Assembly (NCBI GenBank): GCA_016197365.1
Contig: JACPVS010000023.1
Span: 1 to 64,000 of the forward strand
Source: Mycolicibacterium cosmeticum
Lineage (GTDB): Bacteria > Actinomycetota > Actinomycetes > Mycobacteriales > Mycobacteriaceae
Direction: 5' to 3'
DNA: 64,000 bases
In this document: positions 52,173 through 61,138 of the stretch, piece after piece
Layout: each line of letters opens with the position of its first letter
Position numbering within the stretch: the stretch's first letter is position 1
Translations under genes and position numbers: made by a program
The notes under the pieces: generated by a model
Seen by the model: the letters and a program-made list of their open reading frames with translations, nothing else
Told to the model about the DNA's origin: nothing
Database searches by the model: none

Positions 52173-53644
52173 ACACCGCCCTGCGCCGTCTCTCCGTCAG
52201 CATCATGGTGCTGATCGTGCTGCTGCTCGGCAACGCCACCTTCACCCAGGTGTTCGCCGCCGACGGCTACCGCGCCGACCCGCGCAACCAGCGCGTGCTG
52301 CTCGACGAATACTCCCGCCAGCGTGGCCAGATCTCTGCGGGCGGCCAGCTGCTGGCCTACTCGGTGTCCACCAACGGCCGGTTCCGGTTCCTGCGGGTGT
52401 ACCCCAACCCGTTCACCTACGCGCCGGTCACCGGCTTCTACTCGCTGCAGTACTCCAGCAGCGGCCTCGAACGCGCCGAGGACACCATCCTCAACGGCTC
52501 CGACGAGCGGCTGTTCGGCCGGCGTCTCGCCGACTTCTTCACCGGTCGCGACCCGCGCGGCGGCAACGTGTCGACCACGATCAACCCGCAGGTGCAGCAG
52601 GCCGCCTGGGACGCCATGGAGCGTGGCTGCGACGGCCCCTGCAAGGGGTCCGTGGTGGCGCTGGAGCCCGCCACCGGCAAGATCCTGGCGATGGTGTCCG
52701 CACCGTCCTACGATCCCAACGAGCTGGCCAGCCACGACGGCAACGAGCAGTCCGCGGCCTGGCAGCGGTTGCGCGACAACCCGGACACCCCCCTGGTCAA
52801 CCGGGCCATCTCGGAGACCTATCCGCCGGGATCCACCTTCAAGGTGATCACCACCGCCGCGGCCCTGCAGGCCGGCTCCACCCCCAACACTTCGCTGACC
52901 TCCGCCGCCCGGATCCCGTTGCCGGACAGCACCGCGACGCTGGAGAACTACGGCGGATCGACCTGCGGTAACGGCCCGACGGCCACGCTGCGCGAGGCGT
53001 TCGCCCGATCCTGCAACACCGCCTTCGTCCAGCTGGGTCTCGACACCGGCGCGGACAAGCTGCGGGCCGCCGCGCGGGCCTTCGGGCTGGACGAGGCGCC
53101 GTCACCGATCCCGCTGCAGGTGGCCAACTCGACCATCGGCCCGATTGACGACAGGGCCGCGCTGGGTATGTCCAGCATCGGACAGAAGGACGTCGCGGTG
53201 ACACCGCTGCAGAACGCCATGGTGGCGGCCACCATCGCCAACGACGGCGTCACCATGACCCCATATCTCGTCGACGGCCTCAAGGGCCCGGACCTTTCCA
53301 ACATCGCCACCACCGCACCGCAAGAGCGCAGCCGAGCGGTGTCACCGCAGGTCGCGGCTACACTTACTGATCTGATGGTCGGCGCCGAGCAGGTGACGCA
53401 GCAGAAGGGAGCCATCGCCGGCGTGCAGATCGCATCGAAGACGGGCACCGCTGAACACGGAACCGATCCCCGCAACACCCCGCCGCATGCGTGGTACATC
53501 GCATTCGCCCCGGCACAGGCCCCCAAGGTGGCCGTCGCCGTCCTCGTGGAGAATGGGGGCGACCGATTGTCCGCCACCGGCGGTGCGGTGGCCGCCCCGA
53601 TCGGGCGGGCCACCATCGCCGCTGCTCTGCGGGAGGCATCATGA
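52169..53644 (+). CDS. pbpA: penicillin-binding protein PbpA
   Basis: A 491-residue class B transpeptidase with an N-terminal membrane anchor (SIMVLIVLLLGNATFTQVFA). Catalytic motifs are SxxK in YPPGSTFKVI, SxN in RSCNTAF and KTGT in IASKTGTAEHG. Length equals M. tuberculosis PbpA. It crosslinks peptidoglycan with RodA during septation/elongation and is regulated by PknB. Overlaps rodA and pknA by 4 bases. Confidence 0.96.
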   Translation: MNTALRRLSVSIMVLIVLLLGNATFTQVFAADGYRADPRNQRVLLDEYSRQRGQISAGGQLLAYSVSTNGRFRFLRVYPNPFTYAPVTGFYSLQYSSSGLERAEDTILNGSDERLFGRRLADFFTGRDPRGGNVSTTINPQVQQAAWDAMERGCDGPCKGSVVALEPATGKILAMVSAPSYDPNELASHDGNEQSAAWQRLRDNPDTPLVNRAISETYPPGSTFKVITTAAALQAGSTPNTSLTSAARIPLPDSTATLENYGGSTCGNGPTATLREAFARSCNTAFVQLGLDTGADKLRAAARAFGLDEAPSPIPLQVANSTIGPIDDRAALGMSSIGQKDVAVTPLQNAMVAATIANDGVTMTPYLVDGLKGPDLSNIATTAPQERSRAVSPQVAATLTDLMVGAEQVTQQKGAIAGVQIASKTGTAEHGTDPRNTPPHAWYIAFAPAQAPKVAVAVLVENGGDRLSATGGAVAAPIGRATIAAALREAS

Positions 53645-54837
53645 CGGCCCGGGTGGGTGTGACGCTGTCCGGCCGCTACCGGCTGCAACGTCTGATCGCG
53701 ACCGGCGGCATGGGCCAGGTGTGGGAGGGACTGGACACCCGGCTCGGCCGCCAGGTGGCCATCAAAGTGCTCAAGGCGGAGTTCTCCGAGGACTCCGAGT
53801 TCGTCGACCGGTTCCGCGGCGAGGCCCGCACCGTCGCGATGCTCAACCACCCCGGCATCGCCAGCGTCTACGACTACGGCGAGACCGAGATCGAGGCCGG
53901 CGAGGGCCGCACCGCGTACCTGGTGATGGAACTGGTCAACGGCGAGCCGTTGAACTCCGTCATCAAGCGCACCGGGCGGCTGTCGTTGCGGCACGCGCTG
54001 GACATGCTCGAGCAGACCGGCCGGGCGCTGCAGGTCGCCCACACCGCCGGGCTGGTGCACCGCGACGTCAAACCCGGCAACATCCTGATCACCCCCACCG
54101 GGCAGGTGAAGCTGACCGACTTCGGCATCGCCAAGGCCGTCGACGCCGCCCCGGTCACCCAGACCGGCATGGTGATGGGCACCGCGCAGTACATCGCCCC
54201 CGAGCAGGCGCTGGGCCGCGACGCGACCGCCGCCAGCGACGTGTACTCCCTCGGTGTCGTTGGCTACGAATCACTTTCGGGCAAGCGGCCGTTCACCGGC
54301 GACGGCGCACTGACCGTGGCGATGAAGCACATCAAGGAGCAGCCGGCCCCGCTGCCCGCCGATCTGCCGCCCAATGTGCGCGAGCTGATCGAAATCACGC
54401 TGGCCAAAGAGCCCAACCACCGGTACCGCTCGGGCGGCCCGTTCGCCGACGCGGTGGCCGCGGTGCGTGCCGGTCGCCGGCCCCCGCGCCCCAACCATGC
54501 ACCCACCATCGGCCGGGCCACCCCCGCCGCGATTCCGTCGACCACCCAGGTCAGGGCCGCCGCGGCCGCCGAATACCGGCCCCCGCCGACGGCGGCACGG
54601 CCCCGGCCTGCCACGGGCAGCCACCGCACCCCGCCGCCACGGCGCACCTTCTCGCCCGGTCAGCGGGCGCTGCTGTGGGCCGCGGGCGTGCTCGGCGCGC
54701 TGGCCATCATCATCGCGGTGCTCATCGTGCTGAACGCACAGGACAAGAAGGACCGTCCGGTGCAGCAGGAGACGTCCACGAGCACCACCGTCATCGGCGT
54801 GCCCCCCTCCGGTGCACCTCCCAGTGAGACCCCGTGA
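53641..54837 (+). CDS. pknA: Ser/Thr protein kinase PknA
   Basis: A 398-residue transmembrane kinase. Kinase motifs: glycine loop TGGMGQVW, AIKVLKAEF with the ATP lysine, catalytic loop HRDVKPGNILI, DFGIAKA, and the activation loop ending TAQYIAPEQ. After a Pro/Arg-rich juxtamembrane part comes one helix (ALLWAAGVLGALAIIIAVLIV) and a short outside tail. It phosphorylates division and cell-wall proteins such as Wag31. GTGA overlap with pknB. Confidence 0.96.
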   Translation: MTARVGVTLSGRYRLQRLIATGGMGQVWEGLDTRLGRQVAIKVLKAEFSEDSEFVDRFRGEARTVAMLNHPGIASVYDYGETEIEAGEGRTAYLVMELVNGEPLNSVIKRTGRLSLRHALDMLEQTGRALQVAHTAGLVHRDVKPGNILITPTGQVKLTDFGIAKAVDAAPVTQTGMVMGTAQYIAPEQALGRDATAASDVYSLGVVGYESLSGKRPFTGDGALTVAMKHIKEQPAPLPADLPPNVRELIEITLAKEPNHRYRSGGPFADAVAAVRAGRRPPRPNHAPTIGRATPAAIPSTTQVRAAAAAEYRPPPTAARPRPATGSHRTPPPRRTFSPGQRALLWAAGVLGALAIIIAVLIVLNAQDKKDRPVQQETSTSTTVIGVPPSGAPPSETP

Positions 54838-56708
54838 CCACGCCACAGCACCTTTCGGACCGTTACGAGCTGGGGGAGATCCTCGGGTTCGGCGGGATGT
54901 CCGAGGTTCACATCGCCCGGGACGTCCGGTTGCACCGGGATGTGGCGGTGAAGGTGCTGCGTGCCGACCTGGCCCGCGACCCCAGTTTCTATCTGCGTTT
55001 CCGTCGTGAGGCGCAGAATGCCGCGGCGCTGAACCACCCCGCGATCGTCGCCGTCTACGACACCGGCGAGGCCGAGACGCCCACCGGGCCGCTGCCCTAC
55101 ATCGTCATGGAGTACGTCGACGGCGTGACGCTGCGCGACATCGTGCACACCGACGGGCCGATCGAGCCCAAGCGTGCGCTCGAGATCATCGCCGACGCCT
55201 GCCAGGCCCTGAACTTCAGCCATCAACACGGCATCATCCACCGCGACGTCAAGCCCGCGAACATCATGATCAGCAACAGCGGCGCGGTGAAGGTGATGGA
55301 CTTCGGCATCGCCCGCGCGCTGGCCGACACCGGCAACAGTGTCACCCAGACCGCCGCGGTGATCGGCACGGCGCAGTACCTGTCTCCCGAGCAGGCCCGC
55401 GGCGAACCGGTCGACGCCCGCTCCGACGTGTACTCGCTGGGCTGCGTGCTCTACGAAATCCTCACCGGGGAGCCACCTTTCGTCGGCGACTCGCCGGTGG
55501 CGGTGGCCTACCAGCATGTCCGTGAGGACGCCGATCCGCCGTCCAAGCGCAACCCCGCGATCTCCCCGGAACTCGACGCCGTGGTGCTCAAGGCGCTGAC
55601 CAAGAACCCGGAGAACCGGTACCAGACGGCCGCGGAAATGCGCACCGACCTGATCCGAGTGCACAGCGGCGAAGCTCCCGAGGCGCCCAAGTTGCTCACC
55701 GACGCCGAACGCACGAACTTCCTGACCGTCAGCCAGCCGCACGCCCGCGCGCTGCCGACCGAACACATTCCGGCGGCCGGTGGGTACAACTCGTCTTCCG
55801 GTGGGGGATCGGTGGGACGGTGGCTGATCGCGGTCGCGGTGCTGGCGGTGCTCACCGTGGTCGTCACCATCGCGATCAACGCGATCGGCGGCAAGCCCCG
55901 CGATGTGCAGATTCCCGATGTCGCCGGGCAGGCCTCGGCCGACGCCATCGCGACCCTGCAGAATCGCGGGTTCAAGACGAACATTCAGCGCAACCCCGAC
56001 TCGAAGGTGCCGCCGGACCACGTCATCGGCACCGACCCGAACGCCGCCACCTCCGTGAGCGCCGGGGACGAGATCACCATCAACGTCTCGACCGGGCCCG
56101 AACAACGTGAGGTGCCCGACGTGTCCGGGCTGAGTTACGCCGACGCCGTGCGCAAGCTCACCGACTCCGGCTTCGGCAAGTTCAAACAGGCGCCGTCCTC
56201 CTCGGTGCCGGAGCTGAAGGACCGGGTGGTCAGCACGGTGCCGCCGGCCAACTCGACGTCGGCGATCACCAACGAGATCACCGTCGTCGTCGGTACCGGA
56301 CCGCAGACCAAGGCCGTCCCCGATGTCACCAATCAGACCGCCGACGGGGCGACGAACAACCTCCGGATCCTCGGCTTCACCACGATCCTGACCGCGCCGC
56401 TGTCCAGTCCGCGCCCGGCTGGGGAGGTGGTGGCCACCGACCCGATCGCGGGCACCGTGGTGCCGCTCGATGCGCCGGTGACCCTAAAGGTCTCGCTGGG
56501 CAATCAGTTCCTGATGCCGAACCTGGCGGGCCAGTTCTGGGTGGACGCCGAGCCGAATCTGCGGGCGCTGGGGTGGACGGGTGTGCTGATCAAGGGCGCC
56601 AACGTCGACAACAGCGGCCAGCGGTCCAACGCGGTGGTGACGCAGAGCCCGGCACCGGGCAGCGGCCTCGGTTACGGCGACTCGATCACGCTCAACTTCG
56701 CGTCGTAG
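54834..56708 (+). CDS. pknB: Ser/Thr protein kinase PknB with PASTA sensor
   Basis: A 624-residue kinase (M. tuberculosis 626) with GTG start. The kinase domain (about 10-280) has FGGMSEVHIA, AVKVLRADL, HRDVKPANIMI and DFGIARA; a transmembrane helix is at about 330 (WLIAVAVLAVLTVVVTIAINAI); four extracellular PASTA repeats follow (each with an IPDV/VPDV-type start), which bind muropeptides. It controls growth and peptidoglycan synthesis. The last bases overlap trpG tail to tail by 17. Confidence 0.97.
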   Translation: MTTPQHLSDRYELGEILGFGGMSEVHIARDVRLHRDVAVKVLRADLARDPSFYLRFRREAQNAAALNHPAIVAVYDTGEAETPTGPLPYIVMEYVDGVTLRDIVHTDGPIEPKRALEIIADACQALNFSHQHGIIHRDVKPANIMISNSGAVKVMDFGIARALADTGNSVTQTAAVIGTAQYLSPEQARGEPVDARSDVYSLGCVLYEILTGEPPFVGDSPVAVAYQHVREDADPPSKRNPAISPELDAVVLKALTKNPENRYQTAAEMRTDLIRVHSGEAPEAPKLLTDAERTNFLTVSQPHARALPTEHIPAAGGYNSSSGGGSVGRWLIAVAVLAVLTVVVTIAINAIGGKPRDVQIPDVAGQASADAIATLQNRGFKTNIQRNPDSKVPPDHVIGTDPNAATSVSAGDEITINVSTGPEQREVPDVSGLSYADAVRKLTDSGFGKFKQAPSSSVPELKDRVVSTVPPANSTSAITNEITVVVGTGPQTKAVPDVTNQTADGATNNLRILGFTTILTAPLSSPRPAGEVVATDPIAGTVVPLDAPVTLKVSLGNQFLMPNLAGQFWVDAEPNLRALGWTGVLIKGANVDNSGQRSNAVVTQSPAPGSGLGYGDSITLNFAS

Positions 56709-57351
56709 CAGCCTGGACCGTATCCGCGACTTCCTGCTCGAGCGTGCGTACCAGGCTCTCGTCGGGCGCTTCGCCGCAGAAGCCCAGCCAGTTGGCGAGC
56801 ATGCGGTGCCCGCCCTCGGTGAGGATCGACTCGGGGTGGAACTGCACCCCGTGGATCGGCAACTCGGTGTGCCGTACCGCCATGATGACGCCGGAGTCGG
56901 TGTGCCCGGTCGCTTCCAGGACGTCCGGTTTGGTCTCCGGCAGGATGGTCAGCGAGTGGTACCGGGTGGCCGTGAACGGGTCCGGAAGTCCTTGCAGCAC
57001 ACCGACGTCGGCATGGTGCACCAGGCTGGTCTTGCCGTGCAGCAGTTCGGGCGCACGGTCCACGGTGCCGCCGAAGGCCACCCCGATGGCCTGGTGGCCC
57101 AGACACACCCCGAGTAGTGGTGTGCCGGTTTCGGCACTGGCGTGCACCAGCGGGATGGAGGCGCCGGCCCGTTCTGGGGTGCCCGGGCCGGGGGAGAGCA
57201 GGATGCCGTCGAACTGCTCGGCGACGCTGCGGGGGTCGGCGAGGCGGTCATCGTCGTTGCGCCAGACCTGGGCCCGCACGCCGAGCTGACCCAGGTACTG
57301 GACCAGGTTGAACACGAAGCTGTCGTAGTTGTCGACGACCAGAACCTGCAT
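56692..57351 (-). CDS. trpG: anthranilate/aminodeoxychorismate synthase glutamine amidotransferase
   Basis: A 219-residue class I glutamine amidotransferase. The nucleophile is in LLGVCLGHQAIG (Cys about 82), with the His-Glu pair in IHGVQFHPESIL. N-terminus MQVLVVDNYDSFVFNLVQYL is standard. It supplies ammonia to TrpE or PabB. It is named trpG in M. tuberculosis (Rv0013) but may serve folate synthesis (pabA). Convergent with pknB. Confidence 0.93.
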   Translation of the reverse strand: MQVLVVDNYDSFVFNLVQYLGQLGVRAQVWRNDDDRLADPRSVAEQFDGILLSPGPGTPERAGASIPLVHASAETGTPLLGVCLGHQAIGVAFGGTVDRAPELLHGKTSLVHHADVGVLQGLPDPFTATRYHSLTILPETKPDVLEATGHTDSGVIMAVRHTELPIHGVQFHPESILTEGGHRMLANWLGFCGEAPDESLVRTLEQEVADTVQAATTRS

Positions 57352-57381
57352 GCGGTCAGGCTACTTGGGCGTGCAAAAGGG

Positions 57382-58209
57382 TTAATACCCGAGCGGCCCG
57401 GCGGGCTTGGCGTACTTCATCCGCACGGGCGCGGTGTACCCGGCGAGTTCGACGGACCCGCGCGGGACCTCGCTGTAGGTCAGCCCGAACCGCACGGCGT
57501 ATTGCTTGTAGAGCGCCACGTTGGGTGCCGCACCCAGCGCGGCCTGCATGGCGGGCACGTTGCCGATCGCCGAGATCACGTACGGCGGGCTGTAGGTGCG
57601 GCCGCCCAGCAGCAGGGTGTTGCCGACGCAGCGGGGTGACGAGGTGCCGATGATGCGCTGGTCCTGCACCTGGATTCCTTCGGCACCCGCACTCCACAGC
57701 GCGTTGAGCACTGCGACGATGTCCTGCTGGTGCACGACCAGATCGTCGGGGGCGGCGTCGCGCGGGAAGCGGCCCTGCGCGTCGCGCTGCGCATCGTTGA
57801 GGGTGATGACCAGGCCGGGTCCGCGCTCCGGGTTCAACCCTGCCTGTTCGGCGAGCTGGTCGGATCGGTGGGTGATGGCGCGTAATGCGGCGTCGGCGCC
57901 GGGGGAGCCGCCGTGATGGTTGTCGATCGCCGACACCATCTGGTCACGCTGTGCGGTGAGCCGGTCCACGCCGCTCTGCGCCTCGCGGACCAGGTCGACC
58001 AGCCGGGGAGCGTCACTGCGGCGGATCTCGCTGCCGCCGGAGACCCCGTGCGTCGTGGCGAGCAACAGTCCGGCAAGCAGACACACCACCGGGACCCCGA
58101 ACCGCCAGGCCGAACGTGGTCGCGCAGAATTCTCGGCCCGGGCCGGCGCTGCGTTAGGCTCGGGGTTCAAGTTTGGCCGCCGTCTTCCATCGTCTCCAAA
58201 GGTAACCAT
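57382..58209 (-). CDS. DUF881 family membrane protein (Rv0012-like)
   Basis: A 275-residue protein with an N-terminal helix (RFGVPVVCLLAGLLLATTHG) and an extracellular DUF881 domain with a coiled-coil part (REAQSGVDRLTAQRDQMVS) and conserved GPGLVITLNDAQRDAQGRFP, DDLVVHQQDIVAVLNALW and ALGAAPNVALYKQY. The end PVRMKYAKPAGPLGY matches Rv0012. Its ATG at 58209 shares bases with the crgA ATG on the other strand. DUF881 proteins in actinobacteria are linked to cell-division loci. Confidence 0.9.
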   Translation of the reverse strand: MVTFGDDGRRRPNLNPEPNAAPARAENSARPRSAWRFGVPVVCLLAGLLLATTHGVSGGSEIRRSDAPRLVDLVREAQSGVDRLTAQRDQMVSAIDNHHGGSPGADAALRAITHRSDQLAEQAGLNPERGPGLVITLNDAQRDAQGRFPRDAAPDDLVVHQQDIVAVLNALWSAGAEGIQVQDQRIIGTSSPRCVGNTLLLGGRTYSPPYVISAIGNVPAMQAALGAAPNVALYKQYAVRFGLTYSEVPRGSVELAGYTAPVRMKYAKPAGPLGY

Positions 58210-58489
58210 GCCCAAGTCCAAAGTTCGCAAGAAGAACGACTTCACCATCAACCCGGTGAGCCGGACCCCGGTCAAGGTGAAAGCCGGACCGTCGAGCGTG
58301 TGGTTCGTGGTGCTGTTCGTCGGCCTGATGCTGGTCGGTCTGCTCTGGCTGCTGGTGTTCCAGCTGGGAGCCACCGGGCTGAACGCTCCGACCTGGCTGA
58401 ATTGGATGGCCGATCTCGGCCCGTGGAACTACGCGATCGCCTTTGCCTTCATGATCACAGGGTTGTTGCTCACGATGCGGTGGCGCTGA
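58208..58489 (+). CDS. crgA: cell division protein CrgA
   Basis: A 93-residue protein with two transmembrane helices (VWFVVLFVGLMLVGLLWLLV and AIAFAFMITGLLLTM), starting MPKSKVRKKNDFTINPVSRT. Size and sequence equal mycobacterial CrgA, a divisome member that recruits peptidoglycan enzymes and interacts with CwsA, whose gene lies 1.3 kb downstream. Start codon overlaps the divergent ATG. Confidence 0.96.
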   Translation: MPKSKVRKKNDFTINPVSRTPVKVKAGPSSVWFVVLFVGLMLVGLLWLLVFQLGATGLNAPTWLNWMADLGPWNYAIAFAFMITGLLLTMRWR

Positions 58490-58644
58490 GACTCGCCCGC
58501 GCCGGAATGAATTCATTTTGGCTTCGGAGTGTTACCCATCTCGCAACCGCGTCGTCATCCAATCACAACGTTGTTATTCATCCCCATTGGGGATAGCGCC
58601 TGTGGATAACTACAAAGCCCACGGTGAGACCGGGTATTGAGACC

Positions 58645-59061
58645 ATGCAGCAAACAAGTTGGGGCCCCAAGCCCGTCGGCGTCGCCGGAATCGGTTTTGC
58701 CGGATTGGTCATGGCAGTCGGCGTTGTGACCATGGTCACAGACGGTCCGGGGCGTGTTCTGGGCGGCGTTGCCGCGCTGGGTTTGCTGATGTTTGCAACT
58801 ATGTCCTGGGTCACACGGCCGAAGCTGGCAATCTCCGGTGAGGGCGTCGTGGTGCGGGGTTGGTGGCGGACCCGGGTGTTGCGGCGCGAGGACATCGCGC
58901 TCATCCGGATCACCGAGTTCCGCCGACTGGCCCGCAAGGTGCGCCTCCTCGAGGTCGACACCGCCGACGATCGGCTCTACGTGTTCACCCGCTGGGATCT
59001 GGGCACCAACCCGCTCGACGTGCTCGACGCACTGACCGACGCCGGATACGCGGGCCCGTAA
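58645..59061 (+). CDS. PH-domain membrane protein (Rv0010c-like)
   Basis: A 138-residue protein starting MQQTSWGPKP. Two hydrophobic helices (VAGIGFAGLVMAVGVVTMV, VLGGVAALGLLMFATMSWV) are followed by a bacterial PH-like domain (LAISGEGVVVRGWWRTRVLR, IRITEFRRLARKVRLLEVDT). It is the counterpart of Rv0010c, between crgA and ppiA. Function unknown; probably envelope-related by context. Confidence 0.88.
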   Translation: MQQTSWGPKPVGVAGIGFAGLVMAVGVVTMVTDGPGRVLGGVAALGLLMFATMSWVTRPKLAISGEGVVVRGWWRTRVLRREDIALIRITEFRRLARKVRLLEVDTADDRLYVFTRWDLGTNPLDVLDALTDAGYAGP

Positions 59062-59067
59062 CGCAGC

Positions 59068-59101
59068 TCAGCGCATGCCCGCGGTGGCGGGCATGCGCTG
59101 A
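59068..59101. terminator. bidirectional terminator between Rv0010c-like gene and ppiA
   Basis: A perfect 15-base stem TCAGCGCATGCCCGC / GCGGGCATGCGCTGA with a GGTG loop, in the 59-base gap between two convergent stops. Confidence 0.85.
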
Positions 59102-59120
59102 GGAAGAAAGCTGCGTGCGG

Positions 59121-59648
59121 TTAGGAAACGGTGATCGACTCGATGACGACGGCCTCGTTCGGGCGGTCGCTGCGGTCCACGGCCGTCGTGGCGATGGCGT
59201 CGACGACCTTCTGCGACTCCTCGTCGACGACCTCACCGAAGATGGTGTGCTTGCGGTTGAGGTGCGGGGTCTGACCCACGGTGATGAAGAACTGCGAGCC
59301 GTTGGTGCCGGGGCCCGCATTGGCCATGGCCAGCAGGTAGGGCTTGTCGAACTGCAGTTCCGGGTGGAACTCGTCGGCGAACTTGTAACCCGGTCCGCCA
59401 CGGCCGGTGCCGGTCGGGTCGCCGCCCTGGATCATGAATCCGTCGATGACGCGGTGGAACACGGCGCCGTCGTAGAAGGGGCCGGAGGTGCCGCCGGAGG
59501 CGTTCTCGGTGCTGTAGTCCTTGGTGCCTTGCGCCAGGCCGACGAAGTTGGCGACCGTCTTGGGGGCGTGGTTACCGAACAGGGCAATCTTTACGTCGCC
59601 GCGGTTGGTGTGCAGCGTCGCGGTGGCTGTCTGAATGGGGCTCGTCAC
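59121..59648 (-). CDS. ppiA: cyclophilin-type peptidyl-prolyl isomerase PpiA
   Basis: A 175-residue cyclophilin from GTG 59648 (VTSPIQTATATLHTN). Catalytic elements FHRVIDGFMIQGGDPTGTG, GTNGSQFFITVGQTPHLN and HTIFGEVV are all present. It catalyses proline cis/trans isomerisation in protein folding. Convergent with the upstream PH-domain gene, divergent from cwsA. Confidence 0.95.
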   Translation of the reverse strand: MTSPIQTATATLHTNRGDVKIALFGNHAPKTVANFVGLAQGTKDYSTENASGGTSGPFYDGAVFHRVIDGFMIQGGDPTGTGRGGPGYKFADEFHPELQFDKPYLLAMANAGPGTNGSQFFITVGQTPHLNRKHTIFGEVVDEESQKVVDAIATTAVDRSDRPNEAVVIESITVS

Positions 59649-59774
59649 GAGTTGCAGTCTGCCACCCGCGCGTCCGCGCCATTTCAGGGCCCCGCCAAGA
59701 CATCCCATACCGCGCCGCGGCGGTTGGTGGCAGGCTGGACACGCGTTTCCCGCCCGCCTGCGAAAGAGGTGCCC

Positions 59775-60101
59775 ATGAGTTCCAACACGGATGTCCGGCT
59801 GACGTCGGGACAACGACTCGCGCGTGGTCTGAAGTACACCGTCGTGGGTCCCGTCGACGTCACCCGCGGCGGCCTCGGGGTGGGCCTCACCTCGGCGCTG
59901 TCGTCGGCCTCGTGGCTGGGACGCCAACTCCGTAGTGCCGACGTCGTCGAGGAACCGCGCCGCCGCAAGCCGCTGCTCTGGATCGTCATCGGTGCGGTGG
60001 TGCTGGCCGGCGGCGCCGTCACCTTCTCGATCGTGCGCCGCTCGACCCGCCCCGATCCGTCGCCGCTGCCGCCGAGTGTCGAGGTGACGCCCAAGCCGTA
60101 A
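59775..60101 (+). CDS. cwsA: cell wall synthesis protein CwsA
   Basis: A 108-residue protein from ATG 59775. It has the segment TSGQRLARGLKYTVVGPVDV and one C-terminal transmembrane helix (LLWIVIGAVVLAGGAVTFSIV) with a proline-rich outside tail. It matches Rv0008c in place and architecture (M. tuberculosis about 145 residues). CwsA interacts with CrgA and Wag31 in polar growth and division. Confidence 0.9.
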   Translation: MSSNTDVRLTSGQRLARGLKYTVVGPVDVTRGGLGVGLTSALSSASWLGRQLRSADVVEEPRRRKPLLWIVIGAVVLAGGAVTFSIVRRSTRPDPSPLPPSVEVTPKP

Positions 60102-60104
60102 GGG

Positions 60105-60830
60105 TCAGCCCGCCGTGCCGGCCAGCTTGGTCAAGGGGCTGGACGGCAGGCCGGTGATGGGCAATCCCTCCGTAGGAACAGACACGGTAGGAACAGACAC
60201 GGTGGGAACAGACACGGTGGGGACGCCAAGACTCGGGACTGCCAGGCTAGGGGTGCCGAGGCTCGGAACGCCCAGGCTCGGGGTGCCGAGGCCGGGTAGC
60301 GCACCGGTGGGCAGCGCCGCCGACGCTGCGGTCAGCGTCTGGAGCGGGTCGGTGGCTGCGCCGGTCACGCTCTGCATCGGATTGATGGCCGACGCCGCGC
60401 CCGTCAGTGCCCCCGGCAAGTGCCCGTTGGCGATCGAGTTGATCCACGACGGGCACTGGTTCTGGATGACGGCGTTGGTGACACCGCCCGCGATCGCGCC
60501 ACCGAGCGGGTTGCCGTTGGCCTTGTAGGAGCCACTGGCGAAGTTGGTGCCGGCCTGGGCGATCAAGGGGCAGAACATCTCACCCACTTGCGCGATCATC
60601 GTGCTGACCGGTCCGTTGTTGCCCACTCCCACGTCGTTGAGGACGGTGGTCACCGGGTCGGCCGCGGCGCGCGGCATGGACCACCACATCGCGGCGATCA
60701 GGATGGCCACCGCCACCACCACCGGGCGCAGCACCGTGGCGAGGACATCTCCGGTGCGCACCAGCGCGCGTCCGAAGTTCCGCCGCGTGGCCCAGTCCGG
60801 CAGTGTCTGGTGATACAGCGCAATCGTCAT
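60105..60830 (-). CDS. secreted protein with SLGVP/VSVPT repeats
   Basis: A 241-residue protein from ATG 60830, AGGGG 6 bases upstream. A signal-like helix (VVVAVAILIAAMWWSMPRAAA) near residue 45 precedes a mature domain with two cysteines (EMFCPLIAQAG, NQCPSWINSI). The C-terminal 70 residues hold short tandem repeats: about five of LGxPS and three of VSVPT. Similar secreted repeat proteins exist in mycobacteria; the function is unknown. It sits between cwsA and the tRNA-Ala fragment. Confidence 0.75.
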   Translation of the reverse strand: MTIALYHQTLPDWATRRNFGRALVRTGDVLATVLRPVVVAVAILIAAMWWSMPRAAADPVTTVLNDVGVGNNGPVSTMIAQVGEMFCPLIAQAGTNFASGSYKANGNPLGGAIAGGVTNAVIQNQCPSWINSIANGHLPGALTGAASAINPMQSVTGAATDPLQTLTAASAALPTGALPGLGTPSLGVPSLGTPSLAVPSLGVPTVSVPTVSVPTVSVPTEGLPITGLPSSPLTKLAGTAG

Positions 60831-61082
60831 CTTGTTCCCCTTTGTTCCCCGATGGCATCGCGTGGATCGAGACGCGATGTCACTTCGGTAACGTTGGGCT
60901 ACAAAGGTCACATTTTTAACACGGCGCGGTAACCGTTCGAACCCTATGCGTTTCGCAGCGTCGGGCCTTGGCGGGTTGGTGAGAGGATGCCCCGTTTCTT
61001 GAACGGGGAGTAAGAGATTCGGCCGTTACCTTAACGAAAATTGCATGCGGAACCCGGCCATGTTCCGGGCACCGATACAAAA

Positions 61083-61115
61083 AGGCGGCCCCGGCGACGT
61101 GTGCCGGAACCGCCT
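61083..61115 (-). terminator. terminator of tRNA-Ala
   Basis: AGGCGGCCCCGGC / GCCGGAACCGCCT form a stem with one CC/AA mismatch, followed on the minus strand by five T residues: the intrinsic terminator that belonged to the tRNA-Ala gene, 24 bases from its 3' end. Confidence 0.8.
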
Positions 61116-61138
61116 GCAATGTGCGTGTCGAAGAATTG

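Noticed and set aside
54660..56105. Long 481-residue open frame opposite pknB
   Set aside because: It is antisense to well-conserved pknA/pknB; long shadow frames are expected at this GC content and the protein is His/Gly/Arg-rich low-complexity sequence.
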